From Oceanicaulis alexandrii DSM 11625 (GTDB taxonomy: Bacteria; Pseudomonadota; Alphaproteobacteria; Caulobacterales; Maricaulaceae), in assembly GCF_000420265.1 (NCBI RefSeq), contig NZ_ATUP01000002.1, positions 188,501 through 252,500 on the forward strand: a stretch of 64,000 bases of DNA, given 5' to 3'. Both the position numbers and the translations under genes were made by a program. Under the pieces are notes generated by a model. That model had not been told where the DNA came from. It saw only the letters and a program-made list of their open reading frames with translations, and made no database searches. The stretch's first letter is position 1, and each line of letters begins with the position of its first letter. Of the stretch, positions 27,584 to 36,200 are shown piece by piece.

Positions 27584-28584
27584 GCGCCGTCTCCCAGCCC
27601 GTCCATGTCATGAGCGCGCATGTCGGCGATGGCGCCGTTGGGCGCGCGCCCGGTGATCAGTTCGAGAATGGCGGAGCGCACGGCGACGCCGCTTTCCACC
27701 TGATCAAGGATGACTGCGCGGTCGGGATCATCCGCCAGCGCGCCGTCGATCTCCACGCCTCGATTCATCGGGCCGGGATGCATTACCAGGCAATCAGGGC
27801 TGGCGCGTTCGAGCCGTGCTTCATTGAGCCCCCAGAGCGCCGCATATTCACGGTCCGACGGGATCAGCCCGCCGGTCATGCGTTCTTTCTGGATGCGCAG
27901 CGCCATCACCGCGTCGCAGCCTTCAAGCGCTTCCTCAAGATCATGAAACACCGTGACGCCCCAGCGATCGGCGTCCGCAGGCAACAAGGTGGCGGGGCCG
28001 CACAGGCGCACCTCGGCGTTCAGAAGGTTCAAAAGCGACACGTTCGAGCGCGCGACGCGAGAATGCAGGATGTCGCCGACGATCAGGATGCGGCGACCGC
28101 CAACCTCGCCCCAGCGCCGGGTCAGGGTGAAGGCGTCCAGCAGGGCCTGGGTGGGGTGTTCATGGGCGCCGTCGCCGGCGTTCACCGTCGGCACGCCGGT
28201 GACGCGGGCGAAATGCGCGGCGGCGCCGGCTGATTTGTGGCGCACGACCAGCACGTCGGGACGCATGGCGGCGAGGGTGAGGGCGGTGTCGTCGAGACTT
28301 TCGCCCTTGGAGATCGAGGCGCTGCCCGCCGCGAAGTTCACCACGTCCGCACCGAGGCGCTTGGCGGCGATTTCGAAACTCGCCAGCGTCCGGGTGGAGT
28401 TCTCAAAGAAGAGATTGATCTGGGTGAGGCCCTTGAGGGTGTCGCCCTGTTTGTCGCCGCGGCGCGCGGCGTCGAAATGATGCCGGGCGCGCTCGAAAAT
28501 CATCTGCACGTCGAGCGGGTTGAGATCCCCGACGCTCAACAGGCTGTCATGGGGGAAATCATAAGCGAAGCCTGTGCGCTCCAT
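27580..28584 (-). CDS. pyrB: Aspartate carbamoyltransferase catalytic chain
   Basis: PyrB joins carbamoyl phosphate and aspartate in pyrimidine synthesis. The 334-residue protein has the carbamoyl-phosphate loop STRT (FENSTRTLASFE), the SISKGESLDDT loop, HPTQALLDAFT, and a C-terminal MHPGPMNRGVEID. It has the length of class B ATCases that work with a dihydroorotase-like partner. No pyrI is nearby, in line with that class. Confidence 0.95.
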   Translation of the reverse strand: MERTGFAYDFPHDSLLSVGDLNPLDVQMIFERARHHFDAARRGDKQGDTLKGLTQINLFFENSTRTLASFEIAAKRLGADVVNFAAGSASISKGESLDDTALTLAAMRPDVLVVRHKSAGAAAHFARVTGVPTVNAGDGAHEHPTQALLDAFTLTRRWGEVGGRRILIVGDILHSRVARSNVSLLNLLNAEVRLCGPATLLPADADRWGVTVFHDLEEALEGCDAVMALRIQKERMTGGLIPSDREYAALWGLNEARLERASPDCLVMHPGPMNRGVEIDGALADDPDRAVILDQVESGVAVRSAILELITGRAPNGAIADMRAHDMDGLGDGA

Positions 28585-28670
28585 GAAGGCGTCTCCCGAT
28601 AAGCGTTCGCGGGGGTATAGGCGCGCACACGGGTTCGGGCAAGCTGGCCCGTGTCAGAAATCAGAGCCTG

Positions 28671-29585
28671 TCAGAGCGACAGGGCGATCGCGGCCGCAAC
28701 GGGAAGCGTGATCAGGCTGGTCAGAACGGTGAGGGTGATCATGCCCGCGGTCAGTCCGGCCTCGCCGTCAAAATCGGCGGCGACGGCGTAGATGAACGCG
28801 GCGGCGGGGGCCGCGCCGGCAATCGCCATCAGCACCGCCAGATCCCCGGTCAGGCCAAAGCCGAGCGCCAGTCCCAGATACACGACCGGGCCGATGACTG
28901 TGCGCAGCACGGCGGCGGACAGCAGGACCTTGATGCGGCCCTTGAGCGTCTTGAAGTCGAGTCCGGCGCCCATGGAGAGAAGGATCACCGCCATGGAGCC
29001 GGCGCCGATCATCTCGATGGGCGCTGTGAGGAACGTGACCCGTCCCAGACCGGACAGATTGGCGAGGAGCCCCAGCACGCAGGCGAGCACCACGGGATCG
29101 CGCGCGGTTTTGGACAGCGCTGCGTTCAGGCCGCGCCCCGAAGTCAGCGCGAAACCCGCCACTGAGGCCGCAGCGCCGATAATCACGCCGGTCGCCGACA
29201 CGGCTGCGCCTGCGCTGGCGATGGCGTCGCCCAGCAGCCGGTCTGCGAGCGCCAGCGTCAGGACGATATTCCACATGACGGCGGAGGCGATCATCGGCGC
29301 GGTGATCCGGCCGGAATTGCTGACCAGACGGCCCAATCCCAGGGCCAGAACGATCATGATGGCGGACCCCAGGGCGGACACGCCCCCGATCATCAGAGAA
29401 GCGCCGCCGTCAAATCGCGCCTGCGCCAGCAGGGTGAAGAGAAAACTCGGCAGCAACAGGCGATGGTTCAGCGCATTCACGCCCCGCCACAGTTCGCGCG
29501 GGATATAGCCGCTGGCGCGCACGCCATAACCGAGCGCGATGACGATAAAGACCGGCAGAAAGGCGGACAGGATGATCTGCGTCAT
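28671..29585 (-). CDS. AEC-family (auxin efflux carrier type) transporter, copy 1
   Basis: The 304-residue protein has about ten hydrophobic helices in two five-helix halves. The N-terminus ILSAFLPVFIVIALGYGVR and ALNHRLLLPSFLF are typical of AEC carriers, a family that exports malonate, malate or other anions. The substrate is unknown. It starts inside the stop of copy 2 with an ATGA overlap. The two products are similar in length and layout and likely arose by duplication. Confidence 0.82.
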   Translation of the reverse strand: MTQIILSAFLPVFIVIALGYGVRASGYIPRELWRGVNALNHRLLLPSFLFTLLAQARFDGGASLMIGGVSALGSAIMIVLALGLGRLVSNSGRITAPMIASAVMWNIVLTLALADRLLGDAIASAGAAVSATGVIIGAAASVAGFALTSGRGLNAALSKTARDPVVLACVLGLLANLSGLGRVTFLTAPIEMIGAGSMAVILLSMGAGLDFKTLKGRIKVLLSAAVLRTVIGPVVYLGLALGFGLTGDLAVLMAIAGAAPAAAFIYAVAADFDGEAGLTAGMITLTVLTSLITLPVAAAIALSL

Positions 29586-30499
29586 AATCCGGCGACCCAG
29601 ATCCAGAAGGGCATGGCGAGAAAGGCCAGAAGCGTGGTCGCGGTCACATGGCCCGCCATCAGCCGCGTATCCCCGCCCAGTTCTGACGCCAGCACATAGG
29701 ACGCCGCCGCGCCCGGCGTCGAACCGATGGCCGCCAGCAGCATCAAGGGCACGCCCTCCACCCCGAACAACCGTCCCAGCACGATGAAGACGAGTGGAGC
29801 GAGGATCAGCTTGAGACTGATCGACAGCGACAACAATTGCGGGCGCGCCTTGAGGGCGGAGAAATCAAGCCCGGCCCCGATCGCCATCAGGATCAGCGGC
29901 AGGGCGGCGCGTCCGGCCAGGGCGGCGGTGTCCGCGACGGGGCCGGTTTGAAACAGGCCCAGCGCATTGGCCAGGGCGCCCAGAAGACAGGCGATGATCA
30001 GCGGATTGGTGACGATGCGCATGGCCACGCGCCGGGCGTCAGGTTTCACGTCGCTGGCGCCCCACAGGGTCAGCACCACCACGCACATCACATTGATCAA
30101 AGGCACGGTGGGTGCGAAGACCAGAGCGGCGAGGGCGCCGCCTTCCGTGCCGAAGGCTGAGGCGGCCAGCGCCAGCAGGACAAATCCGTTCCAGCGCACC
30201 CCGCCCTGAAACAGGCTGGTATAGGCGGGGCCGTCAACGGGCAGGGGTTTGAGCGCCAGGCAGATCACGCCCATCACCAGAAAGCCCAGGGTGACCGCGA
30301 TCAGAAAGGGCCCGGCGGGCAGACCGGCGTAATCAGCGCGCGAAATGGTCGAGAACAGCAAGGCGGGCAGCAGCGCCTGGTAGCTGAGCGTGTTGACCCC
30401 CAGCCAGAGCTCCTTGCGCACCAGACCGGACCGGCGCAGGGCCCAGCCCAGCACGATGACGCCAAAAATCGGGATCAGAGCGCTGGCGACCGCATTCAT
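29582..30499 (-). CDS. AEC-family transporter, copy 2
   Basis: The 305-residue protein has the same layout as its downstream neighbour: ALIPIFGVIVLGWALRRSG, NTLSYQALLPALLFSTI, and a C-terminal half with LPLILMAIGAGLDFSALK. In copy 1 the matching stretch is MAVILLSMGAGLDFKTLK. Its start overlaps the ruvX stop by four bases. Substrate unknown. A heteromeric carrier made of both copies is possible but not shown. Confidence 0.82.
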   Translation of the reverse strand: MNAVASALIPIFGVIVLGWALRRSGLVRKELWLGVNTLSYQALLPALLFSTISRADYAGLPAGPFLIAVTLGFLVMGVICLALKPLPVDGPAYTSLFQGGVRWNGFVLLALAASAFGTEGGALAALVFAPTVPLINVMCVVVLTLWGASDVKPDARRVAMRIVTNPLIIACLLGALANALGLFQTGPVADTAALAGRAALPLILMAIGAGLDFSALKARPQLLSLSISLKLILAPLVFIVLGRLFGVEGVPLMLLAAIGSTPGAAASYVLASELGGDTRLMAGHVTATTLLAFLAMPFWIWVAGL

Positions 30500-30984
30500 G
30501 ACAAGGGATCGTCCGGCGAGGGCAGAGGCTGGCTCAGCCCTTCATTGATCCGGGCGATGGCGCTTTCCAGAATCACGGCCGCCGCCTGGGCGTCCACAAA
30601 ATCCTTGTGCTGGGCGTGTTTCACGCCGGCCTCGAGCAGGGATTCGGTCGCCGCGAAGGTGCTCAGCCGTTCATCCTGGAAGCACACCGGAAGATCGCGC
30701 AGGCGCAGAAGGTTCGTCACGAAGGAGCGCGAGGACTGCGCCCGGCGGCCATCCCCGCCATCCATGTGCAAGGGCAGCCCCACGATCAGACCGGCGCATT
30801 TGCGTTCGTCATAGAGCGCCAGCAGCGCCTGGGCGTCCGGGGTGAACTTGACGCGCTGGATGGTGGTCAGCGGCGTGACCAGCGTGCGGTCGGTGTTGGA
30901 GACGGCGACGCCCAGCGTTTTCGTGCCGGGATCGACCGCCATCAGCGGCCCTTTGGGAAGGAGCGCGGGTTCTAGAAACAACAT
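30496..30984 (-). CDS. ruvX: RuvX/YqgF, RNase H-like resolvase family
   Basis: The 162-residue protein has MAVDPGTKTLGVAVSN, with the first catalytic Asp of the RNase H-like fold, GLIVGLPLHMDGGDG, and CFQDERLSTFAA with the second acidic group. The family processes 16S rRNA precursors and was proposed as a Holliday junction resolvase. The start at 30984 adds about 14 residues before the core. A shorter start at the internal Met (PLMAVDPG) is possible. Confidence 0.92.
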   Translation of the reverse strand: MLFLEPALLPKGPLMAVDPGTKTLGVAVSNTDRTLVTPLTTIQRVKFTPDAQALLALYDERKCAGLIVGLPLHMDGGDGRRAQSSRSFVTNLLRLRDLPVCFQDERLSTFAATESLLEAGVKHAQHKDFVDAQAAAVILESAIARINEGLSQPLPSPDDPLS

Positions 30985-31107
30985 GCGCCCGGTTTAGGCC
31001 GGTCGGCCTGTCTTTGGAAGAGGCTGACTCCGTCACAATCTTGCGCCGCAGCACCGGCGTTGGTACGCAGAGCGCTTAGTCTTGCCCTCCCATCCGGAGA
31101 CCTGCCC

Positions 31108-31395
31108 ATGTCTGTGACCCAAGACGATGTCCGGCGCATTGCGCGTCTGGCCCGCATCGCCGAGCCGAGCGACCGTCTCGATTCGCTCACCAATGAACTC
31201 AACGGCATTCTCGACTGGGTCGAGCAGCTTGATGAAGTGGACGTCACAGGCGTCGAGCCGATGACCACCCCGGTGCAGACCCCGCTGCCCCTGCGCGCGG
31301 ACGAGATCACCGATGGCGGCAAGCGCGACGACATTCTGGCCAACGCCCCGAAAGCCGAAGAAGGCTTCTTCGTGGTGCCCAAGAGCGTGGAGTAA
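31108..31395 (+). CDS. gatC: Glu/Asp-tRNA amidotransferase subunit C
   Basis: The 95-residue GatC wraps GatA and GatB in the tRNA-dependent amidotransferase that makes Gln-tRNA and Asn-tRNA. The family pattern is clear: [37 protein letters not shown] and FFVVPKSVE at the end. The ATG at 31108 lies behind CGGAGA. gatA starts 5 bases after its stop. Confidence 0.95.
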   Translation: MSVTQDDVRRIARLARIAEPSDRLDSLTNELNGILDWVEQLDEVDVTGVEPMTTPVQTPLPLRADEITDGGKRDDILANAPKAEEGFFVVPKSVE

Positions 31396-31400
31396 GCGCG

Positions 31401-32882
31401 ATGACCGAGTTTACCCAGCTCTCCCTGTTTGACGTGCTCGACGGTCTTGAGAAGAAAGACTTCTCGGCTGTGGAAGTCGCTGACGCGACCGTGAAGGCGG
31501 CGGAAGCGGCGCAAGGCGCGCTCAACTGCTTCACCTCGATCGACGGCGACAAGGCGCGTGAGATGGCGCAGGCCTCTGACGCGCGCCGCGCTGCAGGCAA
31601 GGCGGGCGCCCTCGACGGCGCGCCCATCGCGATCAAGGATCTGTTCGGCGTGTATGGCGTGGAGACGACCGCCAGCTCCAACATCCTCAAGGGCTTCAAG
31701 CCGCGCTATGAATCCACCGTCACCCAGAACCTCTGGGATGCAGGCGCGGTGTTCTTCGGCAAGACCTCCATGGACGAATTCGCCATGGGCTCGTCCAACG
31801 AAACTTCGGCCACCGGCCCGGTGGTGAACCCCTGGCGCGCCAAGGGCTCTGACGACAAGCTGGTTCCGGGCGGCAGCTCGGGCGGCTCGGCCGCGGCGCT
31901 GGCCGCGGGCATTTCCTATGGCGCGACCGGCACCGACACCGGCGGCTCGATCCGTCAGCCGGCGGCGTTCACCGGCCTTGTGGGCGCGAAACCCACCTAT
32001 GGCCGCTGTTCGCGCTGGGGCGTGGTGGCGTTCGCCAGCTCGCTCGACCATCCCGGTCCGTTCGGCAAGACGGTGAAGGACACGGCGCTGCTCACGCAAG
32101 TGATGTCAGGCCATGATCCCAAGGATTCCACCTCCTATCCCGGTCCTGTGCCGGACATGGTCTCCGCGGTCAGCCGCGGCGTGAAGGGCCTGCGCATCGG
32201 CATCCCCAAAGAGTATCGCGTCGACGGCATGCCGTCCGACATTGATGCGCTCTGGGAGAAGGGCGCCCAATGGCTGAAAGAGCAGGGCGCGGAGATCGTC
32301 GAGATTTCCCTGCCGATGACCAAATACGCCCTGCCGGCGTACTACATCATCGCGCCGGCGGAGGCCTCGTCCAACCTCGCGCGCTATGACGGCATGCGTT
32401 ACGGACAGCGGGTCGAGGGCGACGACCTGACCGACACCTATGAGAAGACGCGCGGTCAGGGCTTTGGTGATGAAGTCCAGCGCCGCATCCTGATCGGCAC
32501 CTATGTGCTGAGCGCGGGCTATTATGACGCCTATTACCTCAAGGCGCTGAAAGTTCGCCGGAAAATCCTCGAAGACTTCAATACCGCCTTTGAGGGCGTG
32601 GACGCCATCCTGACGCCCACAACGCCGAGCGCCGCTTTCGGCATTGGGTCGAAAGCGGACGCCGATCCGATCGAGATGTATCTCAACGACATCTTCACCG
32701 TGACCGCCAATATCGCCGGCATCCCGGCGATGAGCGTTCCGGCGGGGCTCGACAAATCTGGCCTGCCGCTGGGCCTTCAGGTCATCACCAAGGCGCTGGA
32801 CGAGGAAACCATGTTCGCCGTCGGCGGCGCGCTGGAACAGGCCGCAGGCTTCACCGCGAAGCCGGAGAAGTGGTGGGGGTGA
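31401..32882 (+). CDS. gatA: Glu/Asp-tRNA amidotransferase subunit A
   Basis: GatA is the amidase subunit that releases ammonia from glutamine. The 493-residue protein has the amidase-signature triad: Lys79 in PIAIKDLF, and the two serines in the loop [11 protein letters not shown] and in [11 protein letters not shown]. Its length is normal. A small membrane-protein gene and a quinone-reductase-like gene lie between gatA and gatB, so the gatCAB operon is interrupted but still on one strand. Confidence 0.96.
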   Translation: MTEFTQLSLFDVLDGLEKKDFSAVEVADATVKAAEAAQGALNCFTSIDGDKAREMAQASDARRAAGKAGALDGAPIAIKDLFGVYGVETTASSNILKGFKPRYESTVTQNLWDAGAVFFGKTSMDEFAMGSSNETSATGPVVNPWRAKGSDDKLVPGGSSGGSAAALAAGISYGATGTDTGGSIRQPAAFTGLVGAKPTYGRCSRWGVVAFASSLDHPGPFGKTVKDTALLTQVMSGHDPKDSTSYPGPVPDMVSAVSRGVKGLRIGIPKEYRVDGMPSDIDALWEKGAQWLKEQGAEIVEISLPMTKYALPAYYIIAPAEASSNLARYDGMRYGQRVEGDDLTDTYEKTRGQGFGDEVQRRILIGTYVLSAGYYDAYYLKALKVRRKILEDFNTAFEGVDAILTPTTPSAAFGIGSKADADPIEMYLNDIFTVTANIAGIPAMSVPAGLDKSGLPLGLQVITKALDEETMFAVGGALEQAAGFTAKPEKWWG

Positions 32883-33121
32883 TGCCGCTTCCCCGCCTCC
32901 TCATGATCGGCTTCGGGCTGGTCGCCATTTTCGGCGCGCTTCTCGCGTCCGGGCGACTGGGCGAGGGCGGCGTGCAGATGGCGGTGGGGATCACTTTGCT
33001 GGTGACCGGCGGCATCGGGGTGATGAACACCATTTTCTTCACCCGGCTCAAACGCTCGCTCGATGAGATGGCGAAAAACCCGCCCGACGTCGCGCCCGAG
33101 CCGGATGGGGAGCCGGATTGA
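32882..33121 (+). CDS. Small two-helix membrane protein
   Basis: The 79-residue product has two hydrophobic helices (about 4-22 and 32-51) and a polar, acidic, Pro-rich C-terminus. No family is recognised. Its ATG shares one base with the gatA stop (TGATG), and its own stop shares one base with the next start, so it is translated within the gat operon. Confidence 0.65.
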   Translation: MPLPRLLMIGFGLVAIFGALLASGRLGEGGVQMAVGITLLVTGGIGVMNTIFFTRLKRSLDEMAKNPPDVAPEPDGEPD

Positions 33122-34107
33122 TGCGCGCGATCTGGTATGAGGATCAGGGCGCAGCCGAAGACGTTCTGACGCTGGGCGAACGCCCTGAACCTGCGCCCGG
33201 CCCCGGCGAGGTGGCGGTGTTCATCAAGGCGTCCAGCGTCAATCCGTCAGACGTGAAATCGCGCGCCGGGCTTCGCGGCCCGATGAGCGTCGCGCGGCAG
33301 ATCCCGCATTCAGACGGCGCGGGCGTCATCAAGGCGGTGGGCGAGGGCGTCGACCCGGCCCGCATCGGCGAGCGGGTATTTGTGTTCAACGCGGCGTTCA
33401 AGCGCGCGGGCGGAACCTGCGCCGAGATATGCGTCGTGCCTGTCGAGTTCACCGGCGCGTTGCCGGACGCCGTGAGTTTTGAAGACGGCGCGAGCCTGGG
33501 CATTCCGGCTTTGACCGCCCATCGCGCGCTGACGGCCAATGGTCCGGTGCAGGGCAAGACGGTGCTGGTCACCGGCGGCGCCGGGGCTGTGGGGCTGCAG
33601 GCGATCCAGCTGGCGAAATGGATGGGCGCGCGTTTTGTCATCGCGACGACCTCTGGCCCTGAAAAGGCGGAAGCGGCGCTCGAGGCCGGCGCGGATGATG
33701 TGATCAATTACCGCCACCAGGACGTGGTCGAAGCGGTCGAGGCCGCCACAGACGGCGAGGGCGTGGACCATATCGTCGAGGTCGAGTTTGGCGGCAATCT
33801 GGCGGCGTCGGTCGCGCTGATCCGTCCGCACGGCCTGATCGCGAGCTATGGCAGCGAGGGCGAGAAGACGCCCGAACTGCCGTTTTACGATCTGATGTTC
33901 AAGAACGCCGGATTTCACAGCGTATTCGTCTACACCCTGACCCCGGCCCAAAGGGCGGGCGCAGTGGCCGATGTCAGCCGTGCGCTGTCTGAAGGCGCGC
34001 TGAAACCGCGCATCGACAGCTGTTACGCCTTGGAAGAGTGCGCCGACGCCCATAAACGGGTGGAAGCCGGAGAGAAAATCGGAAGCGTCATCGTCACGCC
34101 TGTGTGA
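33121..34107 (+). CDS. NADPH:quinone reductase-like medium-chain dehydrogenase
   Basis: The 328-residue protein is of the zinc-free zeta-crystallin/quinone oxidoreductase type. It has SSVNPSDVKSRAG, IPHSDGAGVIKAVGEGV, the cofactor loop VLVTGGAGAVGLQAIQLAK (about 143-161) and a C-terminal EKIGSVIVTP. No zinc-ligand cysteines are seen. It should reduce quinones or enones with NADPH. The exact substrate is unknown. It starts by a 1-base TGATG overlap with the small membrane-protein gene. Confidence 0.88.
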   Translation: MRAIWYEDQGAAEDVLTLGERPEPAPGPGEVAVFIKASSVNPSDVKSRAGLRGPMSVARQIPHSDGAGVIKAVGEGVDPARIGERVFVFNAAFKRAGGTCAEICVVPVEFTGALPDAVSFEDGASLGIPALTAHRALTANGPVQGKTVLVTGGAGAVGLQAIQLAKWMGARFVIATTSGPEKAEAALEAGADDVINYRHQDVVEAVEAATDGEGVDHIVEVEFGGNLAASVALIRPHGLIASYGSEGEKTPELPFYDLMFKNAGFHSVFVYTLTPAQRAGAVADVSRALSEGALKPRIDSCYALEECADAHKRVEAGEKIGSVIVTPV

Positions 34108-34143
34108 GGATGATCCTTGTTAGTTGAGATAGAGAAGACCGCC

Positions 34144-35640
34144 ATGAGCAGCGAGCACACCTACGTCATCAACGGCGCCACGGGCGATTGGGAAATCGTC
34201 ATGGGGCTTGAGGTGCACGCCCAGGTCAAATCCAACGCCAAACTGTTTTCCGGCGCGGCGACGGCCTTTGGCGCGGAACCCAACACGCAAGTGAGCCTGG
34301 TCGACGCCGCCATGCCGGGCATGTTGCCGGTGATCAATGAGGCCTGCGTCGCGCAAGCCGTGCGCACGGGTCTGGGTCTGAACGCCCAGATCAATAATTT
34401 CTCGCGCTTTGACCGGAAGAATTATTTCTATCCGGATTTGCCCCAGGGCTATCAGATCAGCCAGTTCGCGCATCCGATCGTGGGCGAAGGAGAGATCGAG
34501 TGCGAACGCGATGACAGCTCGCTGTTCACCGTGGGGATCGAACGCCTGCACCTGGAACAGGACGCCGGTAAATCCATCCACGACCTTGATCCCAATGCGA
34601 CCTATGTGGATCTGAACCGGTCCGGCGTTGCGCTGATGGAGATCGTCTCGCGTCCGCATTTGCGCACCCCCGCCGATGCGGCGGCCTATGTGCGCACCCT
34701 GCGCACGATCCTGCGCTATCTCGACACCTGCGGCGGCGATATGGAAAAGGGCCAGATGCGCGCCGATGTGAACGTGTCGGTCTGCCGCCCCGGCCAGTAC
34801 GAAAAATTCATCGAGACCGGCTCGTTCGAGCATCTGGGCACGCGCTGCGAGATCAAGAACGTCAATTCGCTGCGCTTCATAATGCAGGCCATCGAGTACG
34901 AGGCCCGGCGTCAGGTCGATATCCTGGAAGAGGGCGGCACGATCGATCAGGAAACGCGCCTGTTTGACGCCAACGCCGGGGTGACCCGCTCCATGCGCTC
35001 GAAAGAAGAAGCGCATGACTATCGCTATTTCCCTGATCCCGACCTGCTGCCGCTGGTGCTCGAGCAGAGCTTTATCGACGATCTTAAGGCGAACCTGCCC
35101 GAACTGCCCGCCGACAAGCGCAAGCGCTTTGTCGAGGAGCTGGGCCTGTCGGAATACGATGCGTCTGTGCTGGCCGCCGACAAGGATCGCGCGGACTATT
35201 TCGAGAAGGTGCTTGAAGGTCGCGATCCCAAGCTCGCCGCCAACTGGGTGAATAACGAGCTGTTCGGCCGTCTCAACAAAGAGGGCCTCGGGATTACCGA
35301 AAGCCCGATCAGCCCTGAACAGCTGGGCGGCATCGTCTCGCTAATCAGCGACAAGACCATTTCAGGCAAGATCGCCAAGGACGTGTTCGAGATCGTCTGG
35401 GCGGAAGGCGGCGACCCGGCCAAGATCGTTGACGATCGCGGCATGAAACAGGTCACCGACACCGGCGCCATCGAGAAAGTCATCGACGACCTGATCGCGG
35501 CGAACCCCGAACAGGCCGAAAAGGTCAAGGACAAGCCCAAGACCATGGGCTGGTTCGTGGGCCAGGTGATGAAGGCAATGGGCGGCAAGGCGAACCCGCA
35601 AGCCGTCAACGAAATCCTCGCCAAGAAACTTCTGGGTTAG
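34144..35640 (+). CDS. gatB: Glu/Asp-tRNA amidotransferase subunit B
   Basis: GatB binds the misacylated tRNA and activates it for amidation. The 498-residue protein has [61 protein letters not shown] and the C-terminal YqeY-like tail domain ending NEILAKKLL. The ATG at 34144 lies behind GAGAAG and is preferred over the TTG at 34117. A strong terminator follows. Confidence 0.96.
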   Translation: MSSEHTYVINGATGDWEIVMGLEVHAQVKSNAKLFSGAATAFGAEPNTQVSLVDAAMPGMLPVINEACVAQAVRTGLGLNAQINNFSRFDRKNYFYPDLPQGYQISQFAHPIVGEGEIECERDDSSLFTVGIERLHLEQDAGKSIHDLDPNATYVDLNRSGVALMEIVSRPHLRTPADAAAYVRTLRTILRYLDTCGGDMEKGQMRADVNVSVCRPGQYEKFIETGSFEHLGTRCEIKNVNSLRFIMQAIEYEARRQVDILEEGGTIDQETRLFDANAGVTRSMRSKEEAHDYRYFPDPDLLPLVLEQSFIDDLKANLPELPADKRKRFVEELGLSEYDASVLAADKDRADYFEKVLEGRDPKLAANWVNNELFGRLNKEGLGITESPISPEQLGGIVSLISDKTISGKIAKDVFEIVWAEGGDPAKIVDDRGMKQVTDTGAIEKVIDDLIAANPEQAEKVKDKPKTMGWFVGQVMKAMGGKANPQAVNEILAKKLLG

Positions 35641-35659
35641 GCCTATCGTCTTCCAGATC

Positions 35660-35692
35660 AAAACCCCGGAGCCAGGCTCCGGGGTTTTTTGT
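35660..35692 (+). terminator. Rho-independent terminator of the gat operon
   Basis: AAACCCCGGAG pairs with CTCCGGGGTTT around a 5-base loop (stem about 35661-35687) and runs into a T tract ending near 35691. Confidence 0.88.
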
Positions 35693-35704
35693 TTGGGCTT
35701 TAAA

Positions 35705-35784
35705 ATGGGTCCCCGGATCAAGTCCGAGGACCGAGAGGATAGAGCCTCACCCTCTCGGCCTTCGGACTTGATCCGGAGGCCCAT
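35705..35784. repeat. Large imperfect palindromic repeat element
   Basis: The arms at about 35705-35738 and 35752-35784 mirror each other: ATGGGTCCCCGGATCAAGTC on the left and, on the right, a segment containing GGACTTGATCCGG and ending GGCCCAT. Inner arms CCGAGAGG and CCTCTCGG surround an 11-base loop. The core CCGGATCAAGTCCG is of a kind often scattered between genes in alphaproteobacteria. It follows the gat terminator and has no T tract, so it looks like a REP/palindromic unit rather than a terminator. Confidence 0.7.
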
Positions 35785-35833
35785 GCGCCTACAGCCCCGC
35801 GCGCAAACGCAGGGGAGAACCAAATGACGGGTC

Positions 35834-35897
35834 GCGCGGGAGCGGGCCGTTTGTGTTGATGGTGTTCAGTCTTGAGAGCCAAACCCGGCTCCCGCGC
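35834..35897. other. Long stem-loop in a gene-free stretch
   Basis: The arm at 35834-35853 pairs with the arm at 35880-35897: GCGCGGGAGC with GCTCCCGCGC (10 bp perfect), continued by GGCC/GTTTG with CAAAC/CCGG. The loop is 26 bases. It lies in the 560-base stretch 35641-36200 between gatB and the channel gene. Apart from this, the palindrome and the terminator, I see no convincing gene there; the short frames present are Arg-rich and look random. It could be part of a non-coding RNA or of the channel gene's leader. Confidence 0.45.
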
Positions 35898-36200
35898 TGG
35901 AGATGTTTTGTCGGGACCACCGCACGGAGACTTCTGCGCTGTCGCGCCGCCGGTGCAGTCGCCGCCTCATCAGACGTCGCTGCCCTGGACCGCCCGGTAA
36001 GAGCCCGCCTTTTCGCATGGAGCGCGCGTCACACGCTCTATGCTCGGGACATCCCGTCCCTCCCAGCCTGAACGCGCCGGCCGCCCGTCATGGAAGGAAC
36101 GAGACGCAGTATGGCTCACGATCCGGAGGGGGCGGATAAGTTCGCGGCTGTCCGCACGCGCTCTAGTGACACGTCATGCGAACGCGCTAACCTTGGCGGC

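Noticed and set aside
28628-28653. Hairpin between the AEC gene and pyrB as a terminator
   Set aside because: The stem is only 6-7 bp with a 14-base loop and no T tract on either strand.
35853-36071. Short Arg-rich open frame before the channel gene
   Set aside because: It has no ribosome-binding site, overlaps the stem-loop and shows no protein-like pattern.
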